Shown here: one piece after another, positions 1-7,637 of the stretch
Layout: each line of letters begins with the position of its first letter
Position numbering within the stretch: position 1 is the first letter of the stretch
Assembly (NCBI RefSeq): GCF_003324525.1
Contig: NZ_QGDC01000005.1
Coordinates: forward strand, 62,001 to 126,000
Reading direction: 5' to 3'
DNA from: Mucilaginibacter hurinus
GTDB taxonomy: Bacteria > Bacteroidota > Bacteroidia > Sphingobacteriales > Sphingobacteriaceae
DNA length: 64,000 nt
Program-made: the position numbers and the translations under genes
The notes under the pieces: generated by a model
Database searches by the model: none
The model's input: the letters and a program-made list of their open reading frames with translations, nothing else
What the model was told of the DNA's origin: nothing

Positions 1-1009
1 CACCCTGGTTTAAAAAAGGCAGATCCTCAAACGCCCCTATCATGGTAGTGCCTAACTTTAACTGTATAGCTTCGCCATTGGAATATAGGATAGCCGGATT
101 ATGTCCGGCGTTGATATAATTAAGTTTGCGGGTGTTTTGGTTGTATTTGGCTAAAAACATGGTTATAAATTTTTCGCCTTTGGTGTTTTTCAACACAATT
201 TGGTTGAGCCGGTCAATAATATTGGTAAGGTCATCTTCAACAGTAGCCCACGCGCGGAGGCTAGCCTGGAAGTTTGCCATTAACAGTGCCGCCGATATAC
301 CCTTGCCCGAAACGTCGGCTATGCACCACAAAAACTCATGATCATTTATCCGTATAAAATCAAAATAATCGCCGCCAATATTTTGATGGGGCAGGTATCG
401 TGCATTCAGTTCAACAAAGCTGTCTTTATGTACGCGCACTGGTATCAGCATATTTTGGACTTCGCCCGCAAGTTCCATTTCACGGTGAAAACGCTCTGAC
501 AGCAGCCGCTCTTTAAACAGTTTTTTATTTTCTAAACCCACCAGTACCACGTTTATAAGCGTTTGCATAAAGTTGAGATCATTGCTCAACATTTCATCTG
601 TCCAGTCAAAATTACCAATCAATGCGTAAGCTATCGGCTTATTCTTTTGATAGAAAGGGATAAAGTAATCATACCGCGTTAAAACAGGGTTTTTGCTGCC
701 AGCCAATGGAGCCGGTTCTTTTACCTTTTTGAGTTGCTGGCAAGCCTTATAAAGTTCGCGGATTGGCTCAAATTCACCGCCATATTTTGCTATGCAAACA
801 AAATCACCTTCATCCTCAATTAAAAAACGCAGGCGGCCTATGTGCAGATAGTTTTGAAAAATTACCTCCAGCATTTGTATTAAAACAGGCGTGGCCATGT
901 TTTTATTGATAGCCCGTGTTATTTCAAGTAAAGAGTTTAACTCCGATTGCCGTTTCAGCAGCAATCTAATCAAATCATCTTCACCCGAATTAGCTTCAAT
1001 ATGCTGCAT
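1..1009 (-). CDS. PP2C/SpoIIE-type serine phosphatase, C-terminus cut by window edge
   Basis: The ATG is at 1007-1009 and the frame stays open to base 1, so about 336 codons are visible and the end is missing. The first ~180 residues look like a GAF-type sensor region. They are followed by a SpoIIE/PP2C catalytic domain with the motifs GGDYFDF, WCIADVSGKG and YINAGHNPA, which carry the metal-binding aspartates. Such proteins dephosphorylate anti-sigma-factor antagonists or similar phosphoproteins in the cytoplasm. No partner kinase or STAS protein is visible, but the left flank is absent. The gene starts 46 nt after the ABC permease stop on the same strand, so it may be the last gene of that run. 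Confidence 0.88.
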   Translation of the reverse strand, partial: MQHIEANSGEDDLIRLLLKRQSELNSLLEITRAINKNMATPVLIQMLEVIFQNYLHIGRLRFLIEDEGDFVCIAKYGGEFEPIRELYKACQQLKKVKEPAPLAGSKNPVLTRYDYFIPFYQKNKPIAYALIGNFDWTDEMLSNDLNFMQTLINVVLVGLENKKLFKERLLSERFHREMELAGEVQNMLIPVRVHKDSFVELNARYLPHQNIGGDYFDFIRINDHEFLWCIADVSGKGISAALLMANFQASLRAWATVEDDLTNIIDRLNQIVLKNTKGEKFITMFLAKYNQNTRKLNYINAGHNPAILYSNGEAIQLKLGTTMIGAFEDLPFLNQG

Positions 1010-1054
1010 TGGTTTATTTGAGAGAGGTTTTTATAAAATTATAAAATAAATCTT

Positions 1055-2146
1055 TCATACGCGGACACTTTGTGATTTAATGTCAAAAGCATCACGTAAC
1101 CCCACAGTTACCAGGTTAAAAGCATATACAGTAAGCATTATTGCCAAACCCGGTATAATAGCCAGGTAGGCAGAATCCATCACGATATAACCGTAATGCT
1201 CTTTAATCATACTACCCCAGGTGGGCGTGGGAGGCTGTGCGCCAAAGCCAAGAAAGCTTAAGCCCGATTCAAGCAGTATAGCTGCAGCAAAGTTGGATGA
1301 TGCGATAACCAATATCGGCCCGGTAATGTTAGGGAGTATGTGTTTTGTGATTATGCGTGTGTTGCTATATCCAAGCGAGCGGGCAGCCTCAATATACTCC
1401 TGCTGTTTAACAGCCATTACCTGGCCGCGTACCAGCCGCGCAACTTCAACCCACATAGACAGACCTACAGCTATAAATATTTGCCAGAGCCCTTTACCAA
1501 GGGCAAATGATATGGCAATTACCAGCAGTAATGCCGGCAACGACCATAATATATTCATCACCCAACTTAGAGCGATATCGGTTTTACCGCCGAAATAGCC
1601 GGCTACAGCTCCTATACTTACGCCTAATAACAAGCTGATAATAACAGATATTAAACCGACAGCCAATGATATGCGGGTACCCAGCATCAGGCGGCTTAGC
1701 ATGTCGCGGCCGTACACATCGGTACCCAGCAAATATGTTTTTTCAGTTACTTCCCAATAACCGGCGGTGTTAGTATTCACTTTATACAGCCTGGCCTCCG
1801 GTTTGTCCTCATCTCCCAGATACTCGTTTACGCGCACAGTGCCGTTATTGTAACTATAACTTGTAATGGGTGTGTTATTATAAAAGTCCGGCTGTCCAAA
1901 AAGCATTTTTTCAATAAAATTAACCGTGTCCACCGGTTCAGTTTTACGTATACGCAGCAATTGAAATGTTGCCCCGGGCTTTTTCAGGCTTAATTGTATA
2001 ACCATGTTATTCGCCTGCGGGGTGTGGTCGGGCATAATCAAATAACCCAGCAGTGCTATAATTACGCTTAACAGGATAAAAGCCAGCCCCGCAACTGCAA
2101 ATTTATTGCGTTTAAATAATGCCCATGTACTCCGGCCGTTAGTCAA
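1055..2146 (-). CDS. ABC transporter permease, OppC/DppC family, TTG start
   Basis: Inner-membrane permease of the peptide/nickel ABC importer type. One TM segment lies at residues ~18-38, followed by about 100 periplasmic residues and the family motif GTDVYGRDML at 141-150. The BPD_transp_1 membrane domain follows, with the EAA loop near 253-273 (EAARSLGY...HILPN) that docks on the ATPase. The start is TTG. The nearest upstream ATG (2154-2156) is in another frame and hits TAA after five codons, and the in-frame path upstream also ends in a stop. The extracytoplasmic insertion is longer than usual for OppC. No ATPase, binding protein or OppB partner is visible. The start lies 10 nt after the AraC regulator stop, suggesting cotranscription. 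Confidence 0.87.
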   Translation of the reverse strand: MTNGRSTWALFKRNKFAVAGLAFILLSVIIALLGYLIMPDHTPQANNMVIQLSLKKPGATFQLLRIRKTEPVDTVNFIEKMLFGQPDFYNNTPITSYSYNNGTVRVNEYLGDEDKPEARLYKVNTNTAGYWEVTEKTYLLGTDVYGRDMLSRLMLGTRISLAVGLISVIISLLLGVSIGAVAGYFGGKTDIALSWVMNILWSLPALLLVIAISFALGKGLWQIFIAVGLSMWVEVARLVRGQVMAVKQQEYIEAARSLGYSNTRIITKHILPNITGPILVIASSNFAAAILLESGLSFLGFGAQPPTPTWGSMIKEHYGYIVMDSAYLAIIPGLAIMLTVYAFNLVTVGLRDAFDIKSQSVRV

Positions 2147-2156
2147 TGGTTTGCAT

Positions 2157-3008
2157 TTAATGGATAAATTTTTTACGATAATTTAACGGGCTTAGCTGCA
2201 TTTTACTTTTAAAGGTTTTATAAAAGTGAGATACATCGCCAAACCCGCTTTCAAAAGCTATAGCAGACACTGGCTTATCTGTTTGAATGAGCTGTTGGGT
2301 GGCATAGTTCAGCCGGTATTCAATAATGGTTTCGATAAAAGTTTTGCGGGTTATTTTCTTAAAAAACTTACAAAAAGCATTAGGAGTCATGTTGGCAATA
2401 CCCGCCGCCTCTTCCAATGTAACCTGCTTTCTGAAATTATCAACCAGGTAGGCAAAAACCGGGTTTATTCTTTTTTGCTCAGTAATACTTATAGTAGCTA
2501 TCGTGCTGTCCTGGTCAAGTAGCTTATATTTAGTGTCAGCCGCAAGTTTGTATAAAACATCAAGCAACATTAAAAGCCGTTTAAAATCATCTTCCTCCTC
2601 ATGAAGCTGTTTCAGGCCCTGGTTTACAATAGGCTGTATGGTACTTTTAAAGCTTATGCCACTCCTGCTCTTCTGAAAAAGCCTGTTTATGTGTCGCAAT
2701 TCATAACGATTAAAAAAGTCGTTGCCTAAAAAATCGTTTGTAAACTGTATAACTATAGCCCCTGCCTCCTCCTCCTCGTTATCAAGTTTCCAGCAGTGGG
2801 GCATATTGGGGCCTATGAGCACTAGATCCCCCGGCCCAAAATTTTCCATGTGGCTGCCTATATACCTTTTGCCGTTGCCTTTTGTAATACAAGTAAGCTC
2901 GTATTCTTCATGAAAGTGATATGGGGCCTTAAATGCCGAAGCATCAAAAGCCCTGGCCTGAAAAGATTGCTTGTCGCTGTGGGGTATTACCTCGTACGAT
3001 GCTTTCAT
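2157..3008 (-). CDS. AraC-family transcriptional regulator with cupin sensor
   Basis: A 283-residue one-component regulator. The N-terminal half is a cupin-like ligand pocket (YHFHEEYELTCI near residue 31, then GPGDLVLIGPNMPHCW). The C-terminal ~100 residues form two helix-turn-helix motifs of the AraC type (LEEAAGIANMTPNAFCKFFKK and the segment around SAIAFESGFGDVSHFYKTFK). This arrangement is typical of carbohydrate-responsive activators. It lies between an SDR oxidoreductase and an ABC permease on the same strand. A perfect 16-bp palindrome 10 nt upstream of the ATG suggests autoregulation. The ligand is unknown. Confidence 0.9.
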   Translation of the reverse strand: MKASYEVIPHSDKQSFQARAFDASAFKAPYHFHEEYELTCITKGNGKRYIGSHMENFGPGDLVLIGPNMPHCWKLDNEEEEAGAIVIQFTNDFLGNDFFNRYELRHINRLFQKSRSGISFKSTIQPIVNQGLKQLHEEEDDFKRLLMLLDVLYKLAADTKYKLLDQDSTIATISITEQKRINPVFAYLVDNFRKQVTLEEAAGIANMTPNAFCKFFKKITRKTFIETIIEYRLNYATQQLIQTDKPVSAIAFESGFGDVSHFYKTFKSKMQLSPLNYRKKFIH

Positions 3009-3018
3009 GATAGCATAT

Positions 3019-3034
3019 TTTGATAATTATCAAA
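3019..3034. promoter_or_regulatory. Palindromic operator candidate upstream of the AraC gene
   Basis: TTTGATAATTATCAAA is a perfect 16-bp palindrome 10 nt before the AraC-family ATG. A second inverted repeat, ATACTT-N3-AAGTAT, overlaps its end at 3034-3048. Both are AT-rich and could be operator or promoter elements of the minus-strand regulator gene. Regulation is inferred from position only. Confidence 0.4.
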
Positions 3035-3140
3035 TACTTTATAAGTATATGGATAAAATATGCCACTTTAAAATTTTAAAAAATTTATGCCTTTCAGCGA
3101 AAAACAGGATGTCACCTCCGCCGTGCTTCACCCCCACAGC

Positions 3141-3962
3141 TTACACGCCGCTAAACACCGAAAAACCTCCGTCTACATTGATAACTGTACCGGTTACAAA
3201 CTTTGAAGCATCACTTAATAAATACAATAAGGCACCCACAAGCTCATCCGGATGACCAAAACGCTTATACGGAGTATTTTGTATAACAAGCTTTCCGCGT
3301 TCGGTATACGAGCCATCGGGCTGCGTAAGTAAGGTCCGGTTTTGCTCGGTTAAAAAGAAACCGGGCGCTATAGCATTCATACGTATTTTATCGCCGTAAC
3401 GGTTAGCAGCTTCAACCGCAAACCATTGGTTATAATTATCAACTGCGGCCTTAGCCATGCTGTATCCAAGCACTTTAGTAATGGCATGTTTTGAAGCCAT
3501 TGAAGAAATATTAACAATACTACCGCTTCCGCCCTTTGCCATAGCTTCGCCAAAAATCTGTGTGGGGATAACGGTGCCCCATAGGTTGACATCCATAACC
3601 TGGCGCAGGCCATCAAAATTTAGTTTAAAAATATCGTCGGCAGGTTGTATTATTCCGCCGGGCATGTTGCCGCCGGCACCGTTAACAAGGCCGTCTATAC
3701 GGCCAAACGCTTTTATGATTTTATCGCGCGCGGCAACAAGTTCACCTTCGTTCAATACATCTGCAATAAGGGTTATAGCTTTTCCGCCGGCTGCATTTAC
3801 CGCCTCTGCCCGTTCGTTGGCCACAACTTCATTGCGGCCTAACACGCCTATCAAGCCGCCGGCCGCTGCGATACCCTTAATAAATGCGTCGCCTAATATA
3901 CCTGTGCCGCCGGTTACTATTATTACCTTGTCTTTTAGCGAAAAATTTTCCATAAATACCAT
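3141..3962 (-). CDS. SDR-family oxidoreductase, possible D-mannonate/fructuronate reductase
   Basis: A 273-residue classical short-chain dehydrogenase. The NAD(P)-binding motif TGGTGILG is at 17-24, the NGAGG segment near 94-98, the catalytic serine pair in NISSMAS (153-154), and YSMAK gives Tyr167/Lys171. The C-terminal VTGTVINVDGGF is typical of the family. The pattern resembles the SDR group annotated as D-mannonate (fructuronate) reductase in uronate catabolism, but no uxuA or kdgK neighbour is visible, so the substrate is uncertain. ATGs at 3962 and 3953 are both plausible; the second gives MENFSLKDK. The gene precedes the AraC gene on the same strand. Confidence 0.85.
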   Translation of the reverse strand: MVFMENFSLKDKVIIVTGGTGILGDAFIKGIAAAGGLIGVLGRNEVVANERAEAVNAAGGKAITLIADVLNEGELVAARDKIIKAFGRIDGLVNGAGGNMPGGIIQPADDIFKLNFDGLRQVMDVNLWGTVIPTQIFGEAMAKGGSGSIVNISSMASKHAITKVLGYSMAKAAVDNYNQWFAVEAANRYGDKIRMNAIAPGFFLTEQNRTLLTQPDGSYTERGKLVIQNTPYKRFGHPDELVGALLYLLSDASKFVTGTVINVDGGFSVFSGV

Positions 3963-4099
3963 TGCAGAGAATCAAAAATATACAATTACGTAGAATATCT
4001 TAATGCACTTTACCGAAACAACCGCGCAATAATACGTGAAGGTAAAACGATTGCCTTAGTGGATATATTGAGTATGAATATTTCAGCTATAATCAACGG

Positions 4100-5080
4100 T
4101 TATTCAGCCATAAAAACTCCGTCAATAAACCACTGTTTGCTATCTGTAAGATGCTGCATGGGCCGGTAGCCTGCCCGGATTGCTATTTGATTTATTTCAT
4201 CAACAGTATATTTCTGCGAAATTTCCATCCAGATGTAGTCGTCTCTTTTAAAGATAAATGTTTCCCCGTTAATGCATACTTGCTGGTTAATTAGGCTTAT
4301 TAAGTAACTTTTGCAGGCCCCGGTCTCGGGTTCATAGTTGCAATAGTGGTCAAACTGGTCAACGTTAAAATCGGCATTAAGTTCGCGGTTAATGCGCAGC
4401 AAAAGGTTCAGGTTAAACTGTTTTGTAACGCCGCCCGCGTCTTCATATGCCGCTCTTATTACCTTAGGGTTCTTTTTTAAATCTACTCCCATAACTACGA
4501 TGTCACCCGGCGATAAGTGACGGCGCATTTCGATGCAAAAATCCTGAGCATCTGCTACCGGCATATTGCCGATGTTGCCGCCCAAAAGCAATATCACCTT
4601 ACGCCTGTTTGAAAGTGCCGAGGCTTTCTTTAGCATTTCAAAATATTCTCCGTTGAGGCCGTTAAGATTTAAACCTGGTATGCTCAACGGCAGTGTTTCT
4701 TCCAGATAGGTAATTACATGCGATGATATGTCAATAGGCAGATAGGTAAAATCAGTTTCCTGGTTGACTAAATATTTTAATAAATGGAAAGATTTAGTCG
4801 CGTCTCCGGCCCCAAGTTCAATAAGGTCAAACGGACTTCCATCCTGCTGTGCTATTTTGGCGAGCTCATGTGTTTGCCGGGTAAATATTTCCATTTCGCA
4901 ATCAGTGGGATAGTACTCCGGACTGTTCATAATCTGCTGAAAAAGCTCATCGCCTCTTTCGTCGTAAAAATATTTTGAATGCAGCCGCTTTGGCGACGCG
5001 CGTAAGCCTTTAATTACATCGTTATAAAAATGCTTGTGTTCAATGTCAGTAAAGTTGCAGCCGCAGCGTTGTGTAAGCAT
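4100..5080 (-). CDS. egtD: EgtD-like L-histidine N-alpha-methyltransferase family protein
   Basis: A 326-residue SAM-dependent methyltransferase of the EgtD (Methyltransf_33) family, which trimethylates histidine to hercynine in ergothioneine synthesis. It shows SKYFYDERGDELFQQI and SPEYYPTDCE near the N-terminus, the SAM motif LIELGAGDATKS and the second family motif LLLGGNIGNMP. The C-terminus FDHYCNYEPETG and WMEISQKYT resembles the substrate-binding part of EgtD. No EgtB-type sulfoxide synthase is adjacent, so either egtB lies elsewhere or the protein uses another substrate. It is probably a single-gene unit, followed by 137 nt before the SDR gene. Confidence 0.75.
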   Translation of the reverse strand: MLTQRCGCNFTDIEHKHFYNDVIKGLRASPKRLHSKYFYDERGDELFQQIMNSPEYYPTDCEMEIFTRQTHELAKIAQQDGSPFDLIELGAGDATKSFHLLKYLVNQETDFTYLPIDISSHVITYLEETLPLSIPGLNLNGLNGEYFEMLKKASALSNRRKVILLLGGNIGNMPVADAQDFCIEMRRHLSPGDIVVMGVDLKKNPKVIRAAYEDAGGVTKQFNLNLLLRINRELNADFNVDQFDHYCNYEPETGACKSYLISLINQQVCINGETFIFKRDDYIWMEISQKYTVDEINQIAIRAGYRPMQHLTDSKQWFIDGVFMAE

Positions 5081-5173
5081 GGTAGTAGAGTATTTATCTG
5101 GTATAACACCAGTAATAAGTTACTGTTCTGCCTTAAGCTGTATTACAGAAATAACAGAGCATTTTTAAATAAA

Positions 5174-5205
5174 TTTTATAATTAATGTATAAAAACATAT
5201 CTTTG
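5174..5205 (+). promoter_or_regulatory. Promoter of tRNA-Glu copy 1
   Basis: TATCTTTG at 5198-5205 matches the Bacteroidota -7 box TAnnTTTG. The -33 element 19-20 nt upstream is degenerate (TTTTA). Transcription would begin about 30 nt before the tRNA. Confidence 0.55.
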
Positions 5206-5241
5206 CAGTCCCAAAATAAGGGATACTTAGTCAAGTATTAC

Positions 5242-5313
5242 GGCCCGTTCGTCTAGGGGTTAGGACGCCAGATTTTCATTCTGGAAACAGGGGTTCGATT
5301 CCCCTACGGGCTA
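5242..5313 (+). tRNA. tRNA-Glu (anticodon TTC), copy 1
   Basis: A 72-nt cloverleaf. The acceptor stem GGCCCGT pairs with ACGGGCT at 5306-5312 (one G-U pair), and the discriminator A is 5313. The anticodon stem CCAGA/TCTGG encloses loop TTTTCAT, giving anticodon TTC at 5275-5277. The T-arm is GGGG-TTCGATT-CCCC. CCA is not encoded. A base-for-base identical copy lies at 16019-16090 and a 14-nt fragment of the 3' end at 10407-10420, so this gene may be the left attachment site of an island. Confidence 0.97.
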
Positions 5314-5318
5314 CTTAA

Positions 5319-5351
5319 AACGCTGATTTCATACGGAGATCGGCGTTTTTT
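5319..5351 (+). terminator. Intrinsic terminator of tRNA-Glu copy 1
   Basis: AACGCTGAT pairs with ATCGGCGTT (9 bp, one T-G), with an 11-nt loop and a T run behind it. It begins five bases after the tRNA. Confidence 0.88.
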
Positions 5352-5358
5352 GTGTAAT

Positions 5359-5640
5359 CGGGCAGGCTATAGTTAAAATTTAGACAACTCGAATGACGCG
5401 CTTTGAAGCTGAACGACGATTCCTCATCGTCAAGTACTCATTAACAAATTCTTGACCGAACAACCCAACAATTAAAAAGAAATGTCTGTGTTATTTGAGC
5501 GATTTTAGCCGTGATCAAACAAGTAAATTAAGACTAATATTTGTTTGCGGACAGGATTTTAGGGGTTGGTCTTAGCTTAAAAAAATGGTCTTGACATAGA
5601 TTTATACACGCAAGGCGGCTCAAGTTCAATTCTTTTGTGT
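5359..5640. other. Non-coding gap between tRNA-Glu and the LytTR regulator
   Basis: No supported gene in about 280 nt. The first 22 nt match 10306-10326 at 20 of 21 positions (5360-5380). A 20-codon reading frame beginning at 5393 has no support. The rest looks like AT-rich, possibly decayed sequence. Confidence 0.6.
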
Positions 5641-6354
5641 CTACAAAATTTTGTTATTTCCGTTGTAGCTTTTAAGGAAATCATGCTGATACGCCTTGCC
5701 GATAGGCAATTCGACATTTTTTAACCATACCGTGTTACTGTTAAAAGATAACACTTCATTCCTGTTTATTACATAGCGCTTGTTTATCCTTAGAAATTTT
5801 GAACGCGGTAATTTAGACTGGATTGTTTTGATATTCATCCAGGTAATGTATTTTTGTTCTCGTGTGTGCAATACCACATAGTCTTTTAAACCTTCAATGT
5901 ATATTATGTCGCTTAAGGCTATTTTGTGAAAACGGCGGTCGGCCCGTATGTAGATATGGGAATCGGCAACATTGTCCACCGAACTTTTTTCATTGTTAAG
6001 GAGGTTATAGTAAGACAAAGCCTTCTCAACGGCCTTGGTAAACCGCTGTAACGATATGGGCTTAAGCAAGTAATCAATAGCTTCAACTTCGTAACTTTCT
6101 GTAGCATATTCGGAGTGGGCGGTAGTAAAAATAATTAATGTATTTTTAGGCACAGTACGTGCAAATTCCAAGCCGTTTATGCCCGGCATGTTTATGTCAA
6201 GCAAGATTAAGTCAACAGAGTGCTCTTGCAAAAATGCATCGACACCTTGCGGACTTTTAAAGGTAGCTAACAACTTCAAATAAGGTGTGTTACTAATCAA
6301 TTGCTCCATGCCTTTCCGGGCAAGTGGCTCATCATCAACAATAATACAATTCAT
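5641..6354 (-). CDS. LytTR-family response regulator
   Basis: A 237-residue cytoplasmic response regulator. The receiver domain (1-115) has the acidic pair Asp7/Asp8, phosphoacceptor Asp53 in LLDINMPG, and Lys in DYLLKPIS. The C-terminal LytTR DNA-binding domain (~135-230) has IYIEGLKDYVVLH and FLRINKRYVINRNEV. Its ATG overlaps the stop of the upstream histidine kinase by 4 nt, so the two are translationally coupled as a LytS/LytR-type pair. Likely targets are its own promoter and the divergent hydrolase gene at 7638, inferred from the inverted repeat between them. Confidence 0.94.
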   Translation of the reverse strand: MNCIIVDDEPLARKGMEQLISNTPYLKLLATFKSPQGVDAFLQEHSVDLILLDINMPGINGLEFARTVPKNTLIIFTTAHSEYATESYEVEAIDYLLKPISLQRFTKAVEKALSYYNLLNNEKSSVDNVADSHIYIRADRRFHKIALSDIIYIEGLKDYVVLHTREQKYITWMNIKTIQSKLPRSKFLRINKRYVINRNEVLSFNSNTVWLKNVELPIGKAYQHDFLKSYNGNNKIL

Positions 6355-7424
6355 ACGGGTATGCTTAAAGTAACATTGTAAAGCATTTCAACTTTATTCA
6401 AGTGCAAGTCGCAACTATTTCCGTATAGCAACTCTAATCTCCGGCGAAGGTTTGTCAAACCTATTCCACTATCTTTAACAGGCAAACCAGGCTGTTTTGG
6501 AATAGAGTTTTCGCATGTGATGACTAAAATTCTGTTTTGGATACTTACAGTAATTGAAACAAATGAATATTTCTCCGGATCAGCACTATGTTTCGCAGCA
6601 TTCTCAACAATCGGCAGCAAAATGTTAGATGGAATGTTAATACCACTGATTTGCGAAAGATCATACTTTACTGTGTGTTCAAAGTCGTCACGTCTAATGG
6701 CTTCCAACTCAAGAAAATCCTCAATAAATCTCATTTCATGCTGCAGACACACTGAGCCAGAATCGTTTTCGTATAGCAAATACCGTAAAAATCCTGACAA
6801 CTTAACAATTATATCAGATGCCTTTTGAGGCTCAGTTTTAGTCAAAACATTGATGTTGTTAAGCATATTGAAAAGAAAGTGCGGGTTGATTTGATTTCGC
6901 AGGGCTTTTAATTCACTTTCCAGCGCGCGCAGTTTGAGCTCGTTGATGGTATCTGAATCTAATACCCAACGCTGAAATAATTTAAGCGCAGTGGATGGTA
7001 ATATAAAAGCAATCAGAATAATTACTATTCCAACAATATCATCAAAGAACTTTTTGGGGTTACTCTTAGGGACAATACGATGAGGCTCGGAAATTAGCAG
7101 CGTGAAGGCTTTGCCAATAAGGATACCGATTATTAAGGTTACTGTTAAAAAAAGGAAATACCGAAGGTGTCGTCGCTTGAAAAATACTTTTGGTATCAAT
7201 ACGTACATATTGAAATAAAATATCCCCACAATAACGAAGTAAGTTAATAAAGCTTCATAAAGGTCATAGTGGCCGCTAAATTCTGGTGAGGGTTTGCTGT
7301 TACCGATAAAAATAAGTAGTACACAAAGGCAAAATAAATGCCTTGCAACTCTGAACCGGTCACCAACTAATATCTTGATGAACGTACTATTTTTTGCTAT
7401 TACAGTTGATTCTTTAATCATCAT
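6351..7424 (-). CDS. LytS/YehU-type sensor histidine kinase
   Basis: A 357-residue membrane kinase. Four hydrophobic segments lie near 31-41, 58-78, 88-110 and 128-148. The His_kinase domain (PF06580 type) follows, with phosphoacceptor His182 in NQINPHFLFNMLNN, and an ATPase region with N-box ILLPIVENAAKHS and GIGLTNLRRRLELLYG. No large extracytoplasmic domain is present, so the signal is probably sensed in or near the membrane. It is cotranscribed with the LytTR regulator (4-nt overlap). An ATG at 7421 is the alternative start. Confidence 0.93.
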   Translation of the reverse strand: MMIKESTVIAKNSTFIKILVGDRFRVARHLFCLCVLLIFIGNSKPSPEFSGHYDLYEALLTYFVIVGIFYFNMYVLIPKVFFKRRHLRYFLFLTVTLIIGILIGKAFTLLISEPHRIVPKSNPKKFFDDIVGIVIILIAFILPSTALKLFQRWVLDSDTINELKLRALESELKALRNQINPHFLFNMLNNINVLTKTEPQKASDIIVKLSGFLRYLLYENDSGSVCLQHEMRFIEDFLELEAIRRDDFEHTVKYDLSQISGINIPSNILLPIVENAAKHSADPEKYSFVSITVSIQNRILVITCENSIPKQPGLPVKDSGIGLTNLRRRLELLYGNSCDLHLNKVEMLYNVTLSIPV

Positions 7425-7473
7425 TACTACATACAGATACTAAGAACGGGATAAAAGTTTAGTGTACGTCGCG

Positions 7474-7562
7474 TTCTATACCAACCAATGTTTTTTTTAT
7501 ATCAAATTGCAATTATCAGTGGTACATGGTTTTGTATAGGATAATTCGTGATTGGTATAGAA
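7474..7562. promoter_or_regulatory. Inverted-repeat operator pair between the two-component system and the hydrolase
   Basis: TTCTATACCAACCA (7474-7487) and TGATTGGTATAGAA (7549-7562) are inverted copies that match at 13 of 14 positions. They sit in the 213-nt divergent gap, one near each gene. The right arm is centred about 45 nt upstream of the start expected from the -7 box at 7589-7596, a usual activator position. Binding by the adjacent LytTR regulator is inferred. Confidence 0.5.
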
Positions 7563-7588
7563 TCTTTTTTTTATGAATATACACACGT

Positions 7589-7596
7589 TAAATTTG
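7589..7596 (+). promoter_or_regulatory. -7 box of the tandem-hydrolase gene
   Basis: TAAATTTG fits the TAnnTTTG consensus, 42 nt before the ATG at 7638. No good -33 TTTG is present at 19-20 nt (the region is a T run), which would suit an activator-dependent promoter. Confidence 0.5.
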
Positions 7597-7637
7597 TTCA
7601 CAAGGTGCTCTTACCCATCAACAGATAAGCCATTAAT

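Larger units (their letters stand above)
5242..5358 (+). repeat. 117-bp exact direct repeat, copy 1 (tRNA-Glu plus terminator)
   Basis: The sequence is identical to 16019-16135, covering the whole tRNA, the 5-nt spacer, the terminator hairpin and the following TTTTTTGTGTAAT. The copies diverge outside these limits. Identity that includes the non-coding terminator points to duplication rather than two independently kept tRNA genes. Confidence 0.95.

Noticed and set aside
3457..3993. 178-codon plus-strand frame opposite the SDR gene
   Set aside because: Antisense to a gene with a complete SDR motif set; no promoter and no recognisable domain.
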